Source of the DNA: JBAXTZ01 sp037129925
GTDB lineage: Bacteria > Bacillota > Negativicutes > JBAXTZ01
Direction: 5' to 3'
Length of the DNA: 64,000 bases
Assembly (NCBI GenBank): GCA_037129925.1
Contig: JBAXTZ010000016.1
Location: 1 to 64,000, forward strand
The translations under genes and the position numbers were made by a program. The notes beneath the pieces are model-generated. The model was not told the origin of the DNA. It did not search any database and saw only the letters and a program-made list of their open reading frames with translations. Below, piece by piece: positions 51,049 through 59,989 of this stretch (its first letter is position 1; the number at the start of each line of letters is the position of its first letter).

Positions 51049-53526
51049 TTAGCTTTCAAACAAGTTTTCTTGCTCCTGAACCAGTGCCACTTCTTCGGGA
51101 TCAGCAGTCAGATGCGCCATCGACGCCAACAGATCGCCGTCTTCGAGGTTGATCAGCCGCACTCCTTGCGTTACCCGGCTAATAACGCGAATGTCTTTGA
51201 GCGTCATCCTGATGATTATGCCGTTCTTGCTGACCAGCATGATTTCGTCATCCGGTTTTACCATACACATACCGACAACTTCGCCGGTTTTCTTGGTGAT
51301 TTTGAGATTCATTACCCCTTTGCCGCCGCGGGTTTGGTCGCGATAGCTTTCGATGTCGGTGCGCTTACCGTAGCCATTCTCGGCAATCGTAAGCAGCGTT
51401 GCCCCTTCAAACGCCGTATCTACCGCTACAATGTAATCGCCTTCGTTTAGGCGGATGCCGCGCACACCGCGAGTACCGCGCCCGGTTGCACGCACATCGG
51501 CTTCGCTAAATTGAATCGCCATACCCTGGCGGCTTCCCATGAAAATATTATGTTCGCCATTGGTCAGCTTAACATCAATAAGATCATCGCCTTCGTCAAT
51601 ATTTATGGCTATCAACCCGGCTTTGCGGTCATTGGAGAAATCGCACAACTCGGTTTTCTTGACCACCCCTTTGCGGGTGGACATGAACAGGTATTGTCCC
51701 TGGCAAAACTCTTTGACCGGAATAGTCGCAGTAACCCGTTCGTTTTCCTCGAGCGCCAACAAATTGACAATTGCCGTGCCTTTTGCGGTACGTCCGGCCT
51801 CAGGAATTTGATAGCCCTTGACACGGTACACCCGGCCACGATTGGTAAAGAACATTATGTATTGATGAGTACTCGCGGAAAACATATTTACAACAACATC
51901 TTCCTCGCGAGTGGTCATCCCGGTCACGCCTCGGCCGCCACGTTTCTGGGTCCGGTAAGTGTCGACTGTTTGCCGTTTGATGTAACCACGCATCGACATT
52001 GTAATAATAATATCTTCGACCTGAATCAAGTCCTCGGTGTCGATTGCGCCGCTGTACTCAGTAATAACCGTGCGCCGTTCATCGCCAAAACGTCGCTTCA
52101 TTTCCAACAACTCATCCTTGATAATTGATAACACTTTCTGCTCGTCGGCTAATACCGCTTGCAGATAAGTAATCAACTCCAGAATATCGCTGTACTCCAA
52201 GTCGATTTTGTCACGCTCTAGTCCGGTCAGGCGCTGTAAGCGCATTTCCATTATTGCCTGGGTCTGTCTTTCCGAAAGTGCAAAGGTCTCCATCAATCCG
52301 GCTTTGGCAATTTCAGCAGTCTTGGAAGCGCGAATGAGCGCTATTACTTGATCAATGTGATCCAGAGCAATTATTAAACCCTCAAGAATATGAGCGCGGT
52401 CGCGAGCCTTTTTGAGATCAAACTGGGTGCGCCGGATAATAACTTCTTTTTGATGCTCGATATAATAGACCAATACTTCCTTGAGCACCATTACTTTCGG
52501 GCGGCCTTCATGCAGCGCCAGCATAATGATACCAAAAGAATCTTGCATATTGGTGTGCTTGTATAATTGATTAAGAATTACTTCGCCATTAGCATCGCGG
52601 CGCAACTCGATAACAATCCGCATCCCGCTACGGTCGGACTCGTCTCGCAAATCAGTTATTCCATCAATAGTCTTTTCCCGCACCAAATCGGCGATTTTTT
52701 CTATCAGCTTAGCCTTATTTACTTGATACGGTAATTCGTTGACAATAATCCGGTCTTTACCATTAGCTGCTGTCTCAACGTGTGCCTTCGCACGCATTTT
52801 GACTATTCCCCGTCCGGTAGTGTACGCTGAGCGAATGCCTTCACGACCAAGGATATAGCCGCCAGTCGGAAAATCCGGTCCTTTGATATAATCCATCAAC
52901 AACACATTATCAATTTCCGGGTTGTCAATTACTTGAATAACGCCATCAATTACTTCGCCCATGTTGTGCGGCGGAATATTGGTAGCCATGCCAACTGCGA
53001 TACCAGAGGAACCGTTAACCAAAAGGTTCGGTACTTTTGATGGCAATACCAACGGCTCTTGTAGTGATTCATCATAATTCGGTCCAAAATTTACGGTATT
53101 CTTATCGATATCGTCCAATATCGCCTCGGCGATTTTCGACATCCGCACTTCGGTATAACGCATCGCTGCCGCCGAATCACCGTCTACCGAGCCAAAGTTT
53201 CCATGCCCGTCTACCAACATATAACGTGTGGAGAAATCCTGCGCCAACCGCACGATAGCGTCGTATATCGAACTATCGCCATGCGGATGAAATTTACCCA
53301 TGACTTCACCGACGATACGCGCCGATTTTTTGTAAGCCTTATTATGGGACATACCGGCTTCGTGCATCCCATACAAAATCCGCCGATGTACCGGTTTCAA
53401 TCCATCCCGCACATCCGGCAACGCCCGTGATACGATTACACTCATCGCGTAGTCGATATAGGATTTTTTCATTTCATCATAAATATCAACATTAATAATT
53501 TTGCTGGATTCAATCTCTAAACTCAT
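51049..53526 (-). CDS. gyrA: DNA gyrase subunit A
   Basis: The 825-residue type II topoisomerase subunit introduces negative supercoils with GyrB. The catalytic Tyr is Tyr124 in RYTEVRMSK. The quinolone region HPHGDSSIYD (81-90) has Ser86-equivalent and Asp89, an unmutated arrangement. The C-terminal wheel has a GyrA-box-like KRGGRGVTG rather than canonical QRRGGKG. Length is normal. gyrB is not in the window. Start 53526 follows GAGGTAGCGA. Confidence 0.95.
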   Translation of the reverse strand: MSLEIESSKIINVDIYDEMKKSYIDYAMSVIVSRALPDVRDGLKPVHRRILYGMHEAGMSHNKAYKKSARIVGEVMGKFHPHGDSSIYDAIVRLAQDFSTRYMLVDGHGNFGSVDGDSAAAMRYTEVRMSKIAEAILDDIDKNTVNFGPNYDESLQEPLVLPSKVPNLLVNGSSGIAVGMATNIPPHNMGEVIDGVIQVIDNPEIDNVLLMDYIKGPDFPTGGYILGREGIRSAYTTGRGIVKMRAKAHVETAANGKDRIIVNELPYQVNKAKLIEKIADLVREKTIDGITDLRDESDRSGMRIVIELRRDANGEVILNQLYKHTNMQDSFGIIMLALHEGRPKVMVLKEVLVYYIEHQKEVIIRRTQFDLKKARDRAHILEGLIIALDHIDQVIALIRASKTAEIAKAGLMETFALSERQTQAIMEMRLQRLTGLERDKIDLEYSDILELITYLQAVLADEQKVLSIIKDELLEMKRRFGDERRTVITEYSGAIDTEDLIQVEDIIITMSMRGYIKRQTVDTYRTQKRGGRGVTGMTTREEDVVVNMFSASTHQYIMFFTNRGRVYRVKGYQIPEAGRTAKGTAIVNLLALEENERVTATIPVKEFCQGQYLFMSTRKGVVKKTELCDFSNDRKAGLIAINIDEGDDLIDVKLTNGEHNIFMGSRQGMAIQFSEADVRATGRGTRGVRGIRLNEGDYIVAVDTAFEGATLLTIAENGYGKRTDIESYRDQTRGGKGVMNLKITKKTGEVVGMCMVKPDDEIMLVSKNGIIIRMTLKDIRVISRVTQGVRLINLEDGDLLASMAHLTADPEEVALVQEQENLFES

Positions 53527-53699
53527 TCGCTACCTCAGGATTTATTTAATAAAATTGACACGCCTTGTATTTACAAAATCAGACGCTATATTATAGCACG
53601 GCACAGAACTTATTTCAGCTCAATAATAATTTTTCAGCTTTGTGCAACCTTTGCAGGATTGTTTATATCTTATGTAGAATATTAGTATTACTAACTGTA

Positions 53700-53775
53700 A
53701 GAAATGCTAATGGTTAAAAGTTAAATGTCACAGCCTTTAATCACTCGCCTTTCACTATTAACCATTCACCAATAA
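53700..53775. repeat. 7-bp-period array upstream of buk
   Basis: The 264-base spacer 53527-53790 contains units like CTTTAAT, CACTCGC, CTTTCAC, TATTAAC, CATTCAC near its right end. The left part is AT-rich, probably holding the gyrA promoter. Confidence 0.55.
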
Positions 53776-53790
53776 TAAACGAGGTGCAAC

Positions 53791-54858
53791 ATGTTCCGAA
53801 TTTTGACCATTAATCCCGGTTCAACTTCAACTAAAATCGGTGTCTTCAAAGAAGAAAAGGAGTTGTTCGTAGTCAATATTTCTCATAGCGCCGAGGCGCT
53901 CGCCAATTTTTCTTCAATAATCGATCAAGAACAGTTTCGCTTTGACGAAATCAGCCAAACATTGCTTTCTAACAATATCGATATTCAGGAATTATCCGCG
54001 GTAGTCGGTCGCGGCGGTTTGCTTCATCCAATGGAAAGCGGCACTTATAGCGTCAACGCTAAGATGCTGGCTGATTTATCGAGCTGTAGCTACGGCGCCC
54101 ACGCTTCAAACTTAGGCGCAATTCTCGCCGAGCGGTTTGCCAAGGCCGCGGGTGACATTCCGGCATTTATCGTCGACCCGGTGGTCGTAGACGAATTGAT
54201 GGACATCGCCCGTATCGGCGGTCGCGCCGACAATCCCCGGCGTTGTATTTTTCACGCTCTGAACCAAAAAGCCGTTGCCAAACGCTTCGCCATCAGCCAT
54301 CACAAGAAATATAACGAGCTTAATCTTGTCGTTGCCCACCTGGGCGGCGGTATTTCCGTTGGCTGCCACCTCAAAGGCCGCATCGTCGATGTCAACAACG
54401 CCCTCGACGGCGAAGGCCCATTTTCCCCGGAACGCGCCGGAACCATGCAAGCCGGACTATTCGCCAGAACCATCATCGATAACAAATTCGACAAACCGAC
54501 CGTGGCGAAAATGCTTGCCGGTAAAGGCGGTCTGGTCTCCCATCTCGGCGTAAACGACGCCCGCGAAGTCGAGAAGATGATCAAACAAGGCGACGAACAC
54601 GCCCGGTTGGTATATGACGCGATGATTTATAATATCGCCAAAAGCATCGGCGCTTACTCAGTGGCCGCCAAAGGCGAAATTGATTATATAATTCTCACCG
54701 GCGGCATTGCCTACAGTAAATATCTCACCGAAAAACTCCAAGAGTATGTAGAGTTCTTAGCTCCGGTGATTATCGTTCCCGGCGAAAACGAATTGCAAGC
54801 ACTCTGCGAAGGAACACTGCGCGTACTACGCGGCGAGGAACAAGCGCGGACTTACTAA
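53791..54858 (+). CDS. buk: Butyrate kinase
   Basis: The 355-residue ASKHA kinase converts butyryl phosphate to butyrate with ATP formation. Motifs are TINPGSTSTKIGVF (phosphate 1), VGRGGLLHPMESGTY, HLGGGISVGCH (phosphate 2) and LTGGIAYSKYL (adenosine). Length equals that of Clostridial Buk, shorter than AckA. No ptb (phosphotransbutyrylase) gene lies adjacent. SD GAGGT precedes the ATG. Confidence 0.92.
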   Translation: MFRILTINPGSTSTKIGVFKEEKELFVVNISHSAEALANFSSIIDQEQFRFDEISQTLLSNNIDIQELSAVVGRGGLLHPMESGTYSVNAKMLADLSSCSYGAHASNLGAILAERFAKAAGDIPAFIVDPVVVDELMDIARIGGRADNPRRCIFHALNQKAVAKRFAISHHKKYNELNLVVAHLGGGISVGCHLKGRIVDVNNALDGEGPFSPERAGTMQAGLFARTIIDNKFDKPTVAKMLAGKGGLVSHLGVNDAREVEKMIKQGDEHARLVYDAMIYNIAKSIGAYSVAAKGEIDYIILTGGIAYSKYLTEKLQEYVEFLAPVIIVPGENELQALCEGTLRVLRGEEQARTY

Positions 54859-54884
54859 AAGTAGCCGGAGTAGTTGAGTTATCA

Positions 54885-54960
54885 AGAGAACCCGGTCGCA
54901 CACATAGGTGCGCCCCTACCCGCAATTTCACCATTCACTTTTAGCCATTAACGTTTAACC
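54885..54960. repeat. Heptamer array with a GCCCCTAC palindrome remnant
   Basis: GGTGCGCCCCTACCC near 54903-54917 is a member of the palindrome family, followed by CAATTTCACCATTCAC and TTAGCCATTAACG heptamer units up to the next SD. Confidence 0.5.
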
Positions 54961-54982
54961 TCAAAACGAACAGGAGATTTTT

Positions 54983-56230
54983 ATGTTCAAAAAAATTGGG
55001 CTTACGTCAAAGATCACCTTCGCCTTGGTGGCTGGAGCGCTGTTTGGACACTTTTTTCCGGAGTGGGCGGTATCGTTGAAATTTATTGGCGATATGTTCC
55101 TCAACTTGATTAAACTTATAGTAGTCCCACTCATATTCAGCACGTTAGTCATCGGAATTGCCGGCACCGGCGATTTTAAAAAACTGGGTCAATTGGGGCT
55201 GAAAGCGATAATATTTTTTGAAATTGCGACAACTATTGCACTGTTTCTTGGTCTTGTGGCTGCCCATTTGCTTCAACCAGGTGTAGGTGTCACTCCGTTG
55301 CAAGCGAGTGGTTCGGCATTAGCGATAGCTGACAAACATTTAAGCATGTTAGACTTTTTGGTCAACATTATTCCGGCAAACATTGTTAGCGCAATGGCAA
55401 AGGGCGATATGCTGCAAATCGTGGTGTTTTCAGTGCTGTTCGGTGTTGCAGCCGCAGCAGTAGGTAAAAAATCCGAACCAGTTATGGCGTTGTGCAACGG
55501 CATCGCCGAAGTCATGTTCAAGTTTACACATTTCGTCATGCGACTGGCACCTTACGGCGTGTTTTCGTTCATCGCGTTCACCGTCGGACAAAATGGCATC
55601 AAAATGCTGCTACCGCTGTTTAAGTTGGTTGGCTCACTGTATCTGTCCATAGCAGTTTTTTTAGCGCTATTGGTTTTATTGTGTTCGCTAATAATCCGCG
55701 TCAATCTGTTTAAGCTTTGCCGGGTGTTGCGCGAGGCAATACTGCTGGCTTTCACAACTGCCTCGAGCGAGGCCGCGTTGCCGATGACGATGGAGCGGTT
55801 AGAGAAAATCGGCATCCCAAAATTTATCGTGTCCTTTGTATTGCCAGTTGGCTACAGTTTTAACCTATGCGGTTCGACGCTGTATTGTACCTTGGCATCA
55901 ATGTTTATTGCTCAAGTTTATCAAGTTGACTTGACTTGGCAATCACAGTTGTTTATGTGTTTTATGTTTGCACTTTCCAGCAAAGGCATAGCCGGGGTTC
56001 CCGGTGCTTCCATAATGATCATCGCCGGTACCGGCGCCGCATTTGGTCTGCCGCTTGAAGGCATCGCGTTGATTATGGGCGTTGACCGGATAATGGATAT
56101 GGCGCGCACCGTCTGCAACTTGTTTGGCAACGCCGTTGCAACTGTTTATGTAGCTCATTGGGAAAAAGAAATCAGCGCGGCTGACTTGCGCGTGGCGCTT
56201 GATAAAAATTATATCGACACCGATATTTAG
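54983..56230 (+). CDS. Dicarboxylate/amino acid:cation symporter (DAACS), first copy
   Basis: The 415-residue protein has the DAACS fold: eight helices and two hairpins, the Ser-rich HP1 tip TASSEAALP (259-267), a TM7 region NLCGST (294-299) in place of the usual NMDGT/NLDGT, HP2 tip GVPGAS and TM8 DRIMDMARTVCNLFGN. It probably imports an acidic amino acid or C4-dicarboxylate with Na+ or H+. The Asp to Cys change at position 296 is unusual. It is followed after eight bases by a paralogue. Confidence 0.9.
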   Translation: MFKKIGLTSKITFALVAGALFGHFFPEWAVSLKFIGDMFLNLIKLIVVPLIFSTLVIGIAGTGDFKKLGQLGLKAIIFFEIATTIALFLGLVAAHLLQPGVGVTPLQASGSALAIADKHLSMLDFLVNIIPANIVSAMAKGDMLQIVVFSVLFGVAAAAVGKKSEPVMALCNGIAEVMFKFTHFVMRLAPYGVFSFIAFTVGQNGIKMLLPLFKLVGSLYLSIAVFLALLVLLCSLIIRVNLFKLCRVLREAILLAFTTASSEAALPMTMERLEKIGIPKFIVSFVLPVGYSFNLCGSTLYCTLASMFIAQVYQVDLTWQSQLFMCFMFALSSKGIAGVPGASIMIIAGTGAAFGLPLEGIALIMGVDRIMDMARTVCNLFGNAVATVYVAHWEKEISAADLRVALDKNYIDTDI

Positions 56231-56238
56231 GAGGCGCT

Positions 56239-57483
56239 ATGTTTAAACCCGGCTTAACCGCAAAAATTTTCATCGCGCTAATTCTCGGTGTACTGTTTGG
56301 TACAGTCGCGCCGGAATGGGCAGTGTCGATACAATTTCTCGGCGATATGTTTATCCGGCTAATTAAACTCATCGTAATACCGTTGGTGTTCAGTTCACTG
56401 GTTGTTGGCATCGCCGAAATCGGCGATTTCAGCAAAATGGGTCGCTTGGGCATAAAAACAATTATTTGGTTTGAAACCGCTACCGCCATCGCGCTGGTTT
56501 TCGGTCTAATCGCCGGCAATATTTTCCAACCCGGAGCCGGCGTACAGTCGGCGAATCTCGGCGTAGTTGCGGGCGAACTGGCTAAAAAAAGCGTCAACCT
56601 GCACGACTTCATTGTGGGAATAATTCCGTCAAATATCATCGCGGCGATGTCCGGCGGCGATATGCTGCAAGTAGTAGTGTTTTCCTGCGTTTTCGGTGTG
56701 GCGATGACCGCCGTCGGTAAAAAAGCCCAACCCGTCCTGGATATTGCGTCTAGCGTATCGGAAATAATGTTCCAGTTCACTCATTATGTTATGCGGCTGG
56801 CGCCGTTTGGGGTATTTGCCTTTATTTCCTACACTGTCGGCAAACACGGGCTATATATGCTATTACCACTAACCAAACTCATTGGCGTGTTATATTTGTC
56901 CGTTGTCGTGTTCATTGTCGTAGTGTTGATGGCGGCATGTGCCGTCGCCAAAGTAAACTTTTTTCAACTGCTGCGCGCCTTGAAAGAACCGATTTTGCTG
57001 GCTTTCTCAACTGCCGCCGGTGAGGCGGCGTTCCCGCTCGCGATGGAACGTCTGGAAAAATTCGGCGTTCCCAACAAAATTGCCGCCTTTGTTTTCCCAA
57101 TCGGTTTTAGTTTTAACCTCAATGGCTCAGCGTTGTTCTGTACGCTGTCCACGTTATTCGTAGCCCAAGCCTATCATGTTGATCTGAGTTGGCTGCAACA
57201 GCTGACACTGTTCTTCATGTTTATGCTGACTAGTAAAGGTATTGCCGCAGTACCCGGTGCTTCCTTGATTATTATCGCCGGAACAGCGCTACACTTCGGG
57301 CTGCCAGTCGAAGGCGTTGCCTTAATTTTGGGTGTCGACCGGATCATGGACATGGCCCGGACGGTTTGCAACTTACTCGGCAATTGCGTAGCGACCGTAG
57401 CCATCGCCCGTTGGGAAGGCGAGTTGCCGCAATCAACGCTCCGGAAAGCTTATAAGTTGTCGTATAACGACGCGGAAGAATAG
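56239..57483 (+). CDS. DAACS-family symporter, second tandem copy
   Basis: The 414-residue paralogue of the preceding gene has TAAGEAAFP at HP1 (SSE replaced by AGE) and NLNGSA at 293-298 in TM7 (Asp replaced by Asn). TM8 reads DRIMDMARTVCNLLGN. Similar length and spacing, GGAGGCGCT as SD and the eight-base gap indicate a tandem duplication within one transcript. The differing binding-site residues suggest altered substrate or coupling ion. A terminator follows at 57533. Confidence 0.9.
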   Translation: MFKPGLTAKIFIALILGVLFGTVAPEWAVSIQFLGDMFIRLIKLIVIPLVFSSLVVGIAEIGDFSKMGRLGIKTIIWFETATAIALVFGLIAGNIFQPGAGVQSANLGVVAGELAKKSVNLHDFIVGIIPSNIIAAMSGGDMLQVVVFSCVFGVAMTAVGKKAQPVLDIASSVSEIMFQFTHYVMRLAPFGVFAFISYTVGKHGLYMLLPLTKLIGVLYLSVVVFIVVVLMAACAVAKVNFFQLLRALKEPILLAFSTAAGEAAFPLAMERLEKFGVPNKIAAFVFPIGFSFNLNGSALFCTLSTLFVAQAYHVDLSWLQQLTLFFMFMLTSKGIAAVPGASLIIIAGTALHFGLPVEGVALILGVDRIMDMARTVCNLLGNCVATVAIARWEGELPQSTLRKAYKLSYNDAEE

Positions 57484-57532
57484 CAGAAAGCCTCGCCCGG
57501 CATCTAATCTATTCCCAATACCACAGCGAATT

Positions 57533-57572
57533 CGCCGCTTGAACGATTAATTTCGTCCAGACGGCGTTTTTT
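57533..57572 (+). terminator. Terminator after the DAACS pair
   Basis: CGCCG (57533-57537) pairs with CGGCG (57562-57566), with inner TG/CA and ACGA/TCGT pairs, followed by TTTTTT. Confidence 0.7.
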
Positions 57573-57590
57573 GTGTAATGGTTGCTACCC

Positions 57591-58049
57591 TTATTTCTTC
57601 TCCGTCCAAAACTGATTGAGCACCGTCTGCGTCTCGCTCGGCGCGGAATTAATCAACTCGTTCCAGGACATTCCCTTTTCCGCCTGTAACTGCGCCATCG
57701 TCTGAATAAGACTGTTAACCTGCCCCGCCAGCAGTTGCCTGCCGTTACTGGACTGGATGGTTTCAATTTTATTGCTGTCACTTTTGTACCAGTCTTTAAC
57801 AGTTACCTGATCGGTAGCACCAGCAGTCGATAACACCAAATCGTCATTAAGCCTGTCCATCATCAATCGCAAATCAGTCGCACCGAAAACCGCGGTGTCA
57901 GTGCCGCCGGTATCGGAGATAACATCCTGACCGTCGCCAACCGCAAACCGGTAAACGTCATTCCCGGCTCCGCCGGAAATCAATCGGACTACCTCATTTA
58001 TAGCAATACATAAATTCCTCCTATCTATGTTTCCGTCAACTATTGACAT
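57591..58049 (-). pseudogene. C-terminal remnant of an RTX-type (hemolysin-type calcium-binding) protein
   Basis: About 152 codons encode one RTX nonapeptide-like turn (SGGAGNDVYRFAVGDGQDVI), a DTGGTDTAVFGA segment and the downstream VKDWYKSDSNKIETIQ region typical of the haemolysin-type calcium-binding related C-terminal domain of secreted RTX proteins. The large N-terminal portion with passenger and further repeats is missing; the first 25 residues look like random read-in. Normally such proteins exit by type I secretion; none is here. Confidence 0.6.
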
Positions 58050-58613
58050 TGTTCTTTGCGAAGCTCGCGATCAGCATCATCGAGCCGCTAGCAGCTGGCA
58101 GCTGGCGGTTAGCCGCTGTAAAGAGTTTGCCGTTTGCCACGAGCAAGCATTAGAACAATTATTGCAACAGTTTTCTGCTTTCGCAGTATGCTTCTGGCTT
58201 GATCCAAAAGTAACCACGGCTCTTTGCTATCGCTCAGTTCGTCAAGAACAAGTATTCACCTTGCGTAATGTGCGGTAGATAACGAAGTTAAACCATAGCG
58301 TCAACATCGTTTAGCACCTCCGTAATAACGCAAAACAGCGCACGGCAAATGCCGCAACGCTGCTCTCAATAAGCTCTGTCAAATGTGCCGGAGCTTGAAT
58401 AAATGGACATATTCTATCACTTCGTCCAAAATTACTTTAAACTCATGATAGAACACTATATTTTGATAGTCAATTATTTTATTACAGACGGTCAATCAAT
58501 GTCTGTGAAAACCAAAATCATACTTGACTAAGATTTTTGAAGGCAGACAATTTCGGCGAATAAGGCAATCAACGATGCCAAACCCGGCGCAAATAGAGTG
58601 GCTCTGCATAAAG
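58050..58613. other. Gene-poor 564-base spacer upstream of the RTX remnant
   Basis: No full gene is visible. A heptamer-like stretch (GCAGCTG, GCAGCTG, GCGGTTA, GCCGCTG) is at about 58091-58120. A GGAGGTG ribosome site at 58315-58321 precedes a 21-codon minus ORF (58242-58307). Between these, fragments with no stop over about 45 codons exist but match nothing I know. It may be decayed DNA of the former RTX gene. Confidence 0.4.
58242..58307 (-). CDS. Possible 21-residue ORF with strong ribosome site
   Basis: ACGGAGGTG lies seven bases before ATG 58307; the peptide (MLTLWFNFVIYRTL...) is hydrophobic and ends at TGA 58242-58244. A TTGACA box is about 65 bases upstream. It could be a small membrane peptide or just the surviving 5' end of the disrupted gene. 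Confidence 0.25.
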   Translation of the reverse strand: MLTLWFNFVIYRTLRKVNTCS

Positions 58614-59063
58614 TTATTTATTCAGCTCGCGAACAATGATTGTTGCAGTTCTTTCGGCGACTTCGCCGGTGAAAGCAATGCATTGTTCCATGTGCGTAGG
58701 CGAACCTAGTTCCATCCCTTTAGTCAACACCCGGCAACACAAGCAGACGTGCTGGTCTTTGAATCCGTCATGCAGTTCTTTTGCCAGGCTCATCGCTTTG
58801 TTGACGCGCAAGTCTTTGGGAATCGTCCTGCCGAAAAACATTCCCAGCGCCATTACCCCGCCGACTACCGCGCCGCAAGCGCAACCCGAGCCGCCCATCC
58901 CTACCGGAAATCCGGATGCCAATGCAACAACATCATCCGAAATAGATAGTCCGAAGCCATCCTTGATTGACTTGACGATTGCTTCTGAGCAATAGAAATC
59001 ACCATCCCGATAATAGGCTTCGGCATTTTTTCTTATTTGACCCACGTCAACTGAGTTATTCAT
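58614..59063 (-). CDS. C_GCAxxG_C_C family redox-associated protein
   Basis: The 149-residue protein matches the C_GCAxxG_C_C family: FYCSEAIVKSI at the N-terminus, SGCACGAVVGGVMALG in the middle (the GCAxxG core), and HVCLCCRVLTKG then HMEQCIAFTGE near the end. The conserved Cys residues probably bind an iron-sulfur cluster or act in redox. Family members are cytoplasmic and frequent in anaerobes. Start 59063 follows GAGGAGATTATCA. Confidence 0.82.
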   Translation of the reverse strand: MNNSVDVGQIRKNAEAYYRDGDFYCSEAIVKSIKDGFGLSISDDVVALASGFPVGMGGSGCACGAVVGGVMALGMFFGRTIPKDLRVNKAMSLAKELHDGFKDQHVCLCCRVLTKGMELGSPTHMEQCIAFTGEVAERTATIIVRELNK

Positions 59064-59154
59064 TGATAATCTCCTCACAAAAAGCTTTTTTCTTAGCTAT
59101 TGGTTCATCAGTGGATTATAGCACCTTTGAAAGATTTTTCCATATGCCCGGCAA

Positions 59155-59970
59155 TTATTTCGCCAGTACTGCCCACCAGTGCCCGAAGTTTCCTTCAGCC
59201 ACTGCTGTCAATATTGCATCGGTGCGCCTTGAAAAAGCCTGCGCCTCCGATTCGCCAACCAGCTCAATGACTTTTAGCCAATTATCGTCCAACAATCCCC
59301 GCATTTTCTGCCAGTGACTCCGGTATTGCCGCGATGTATCATTGCATAGAAAAACTTGTGCCGGACAATTATCGAGCATTGCGAAAATCCCATCATAGCC
59401 AGGCGGCAATTGTATTCCCCAACTACCAATCGCGTCAGCTGCAGCGGCAGTATATTCGTCACAACTATAACCGGATACAGAAATAATTCCTCCCGGTTTC
59501 ACCCAGTTGAGCAGTTTGTTAAAATCGTCAGCTATGTTTTTGGAATAGCACAAAACGTCATGGGCTATTACCAAATCGTAGCTCTTCTCGCTAGTAAAAT
59601 TGTCGATTCTTGCCTGCCATAAGTTTATTCTGTCGGATAACCCGTTAGTTTCTAACAACTCCGCCGCGCTCGATAACATGTCCCAAGACGGATCAAACGC
59701 ATCGACCTGAGCGCCGGCTTGTTTCGCCCACCACAGCGTGGTCTGTCCGCGACCACAGCCGGCATCCAGCACTGCTATTCTTTTTGTGCCCGACAACAAT
59801 CGGCGCAATAATTCAAACGGTTGCTCGCCGAGTGGGTTATAATACACCCGCCCGAGCAGGTTTTGCAGTTTTATCTGGTTGTCAGCGTAGATTGCAGCCG
59901 AGTTGTTTTCTGTTCCATAGGAACCGGGGTCATAATGAAACGGTTCGCCAAAGTTGGTTATGTCGACCAT
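59155..59970 (-). CDS. Class I SAM-dependent methyltransferase
   Basis: The 271-residue protein has motif I VLDAGCGRGQTTLWWA (near 73-88), motif II-like VDAFDPSWDM and motif IV LVIAHDVLCYS, the standard Rossmann methyltransferase set. Substrate unknown. It is located upstream of RTX remnant and downstream of mccB, 19 bases after it, so it may belong to the sulfur operon. Start 59970 follows GGAGGGAAAC. Confidence 0.8.
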   Translation of the reverse strand: MVDITNFGEPFHYDPGSYGTENNSAAIYADNQIKLQNLLGRVYYNPLGEQPFELLRRLLSGTKRIAVLDAGCGRGQTTLWWAKQAGAQVDAFDPSWDMLSSAAELLETNGLSDRINLWQARIDNFTSEKSYDLVIAHDVLCYSKNIADDFNKLLNWVKPGGIISVSGYSCDEYTAAAADAIGSWGIQLPPGYDGIFAMLDNCPAQVFLCNDTSRQYRSHWQKMRGLLDDNWLKVIELVGESEAQAFSRRTDAILTAVAEGNFGHWWAVLAK

Positions 59971-59989
59971 GTTTCCCTCCGTACGGATT

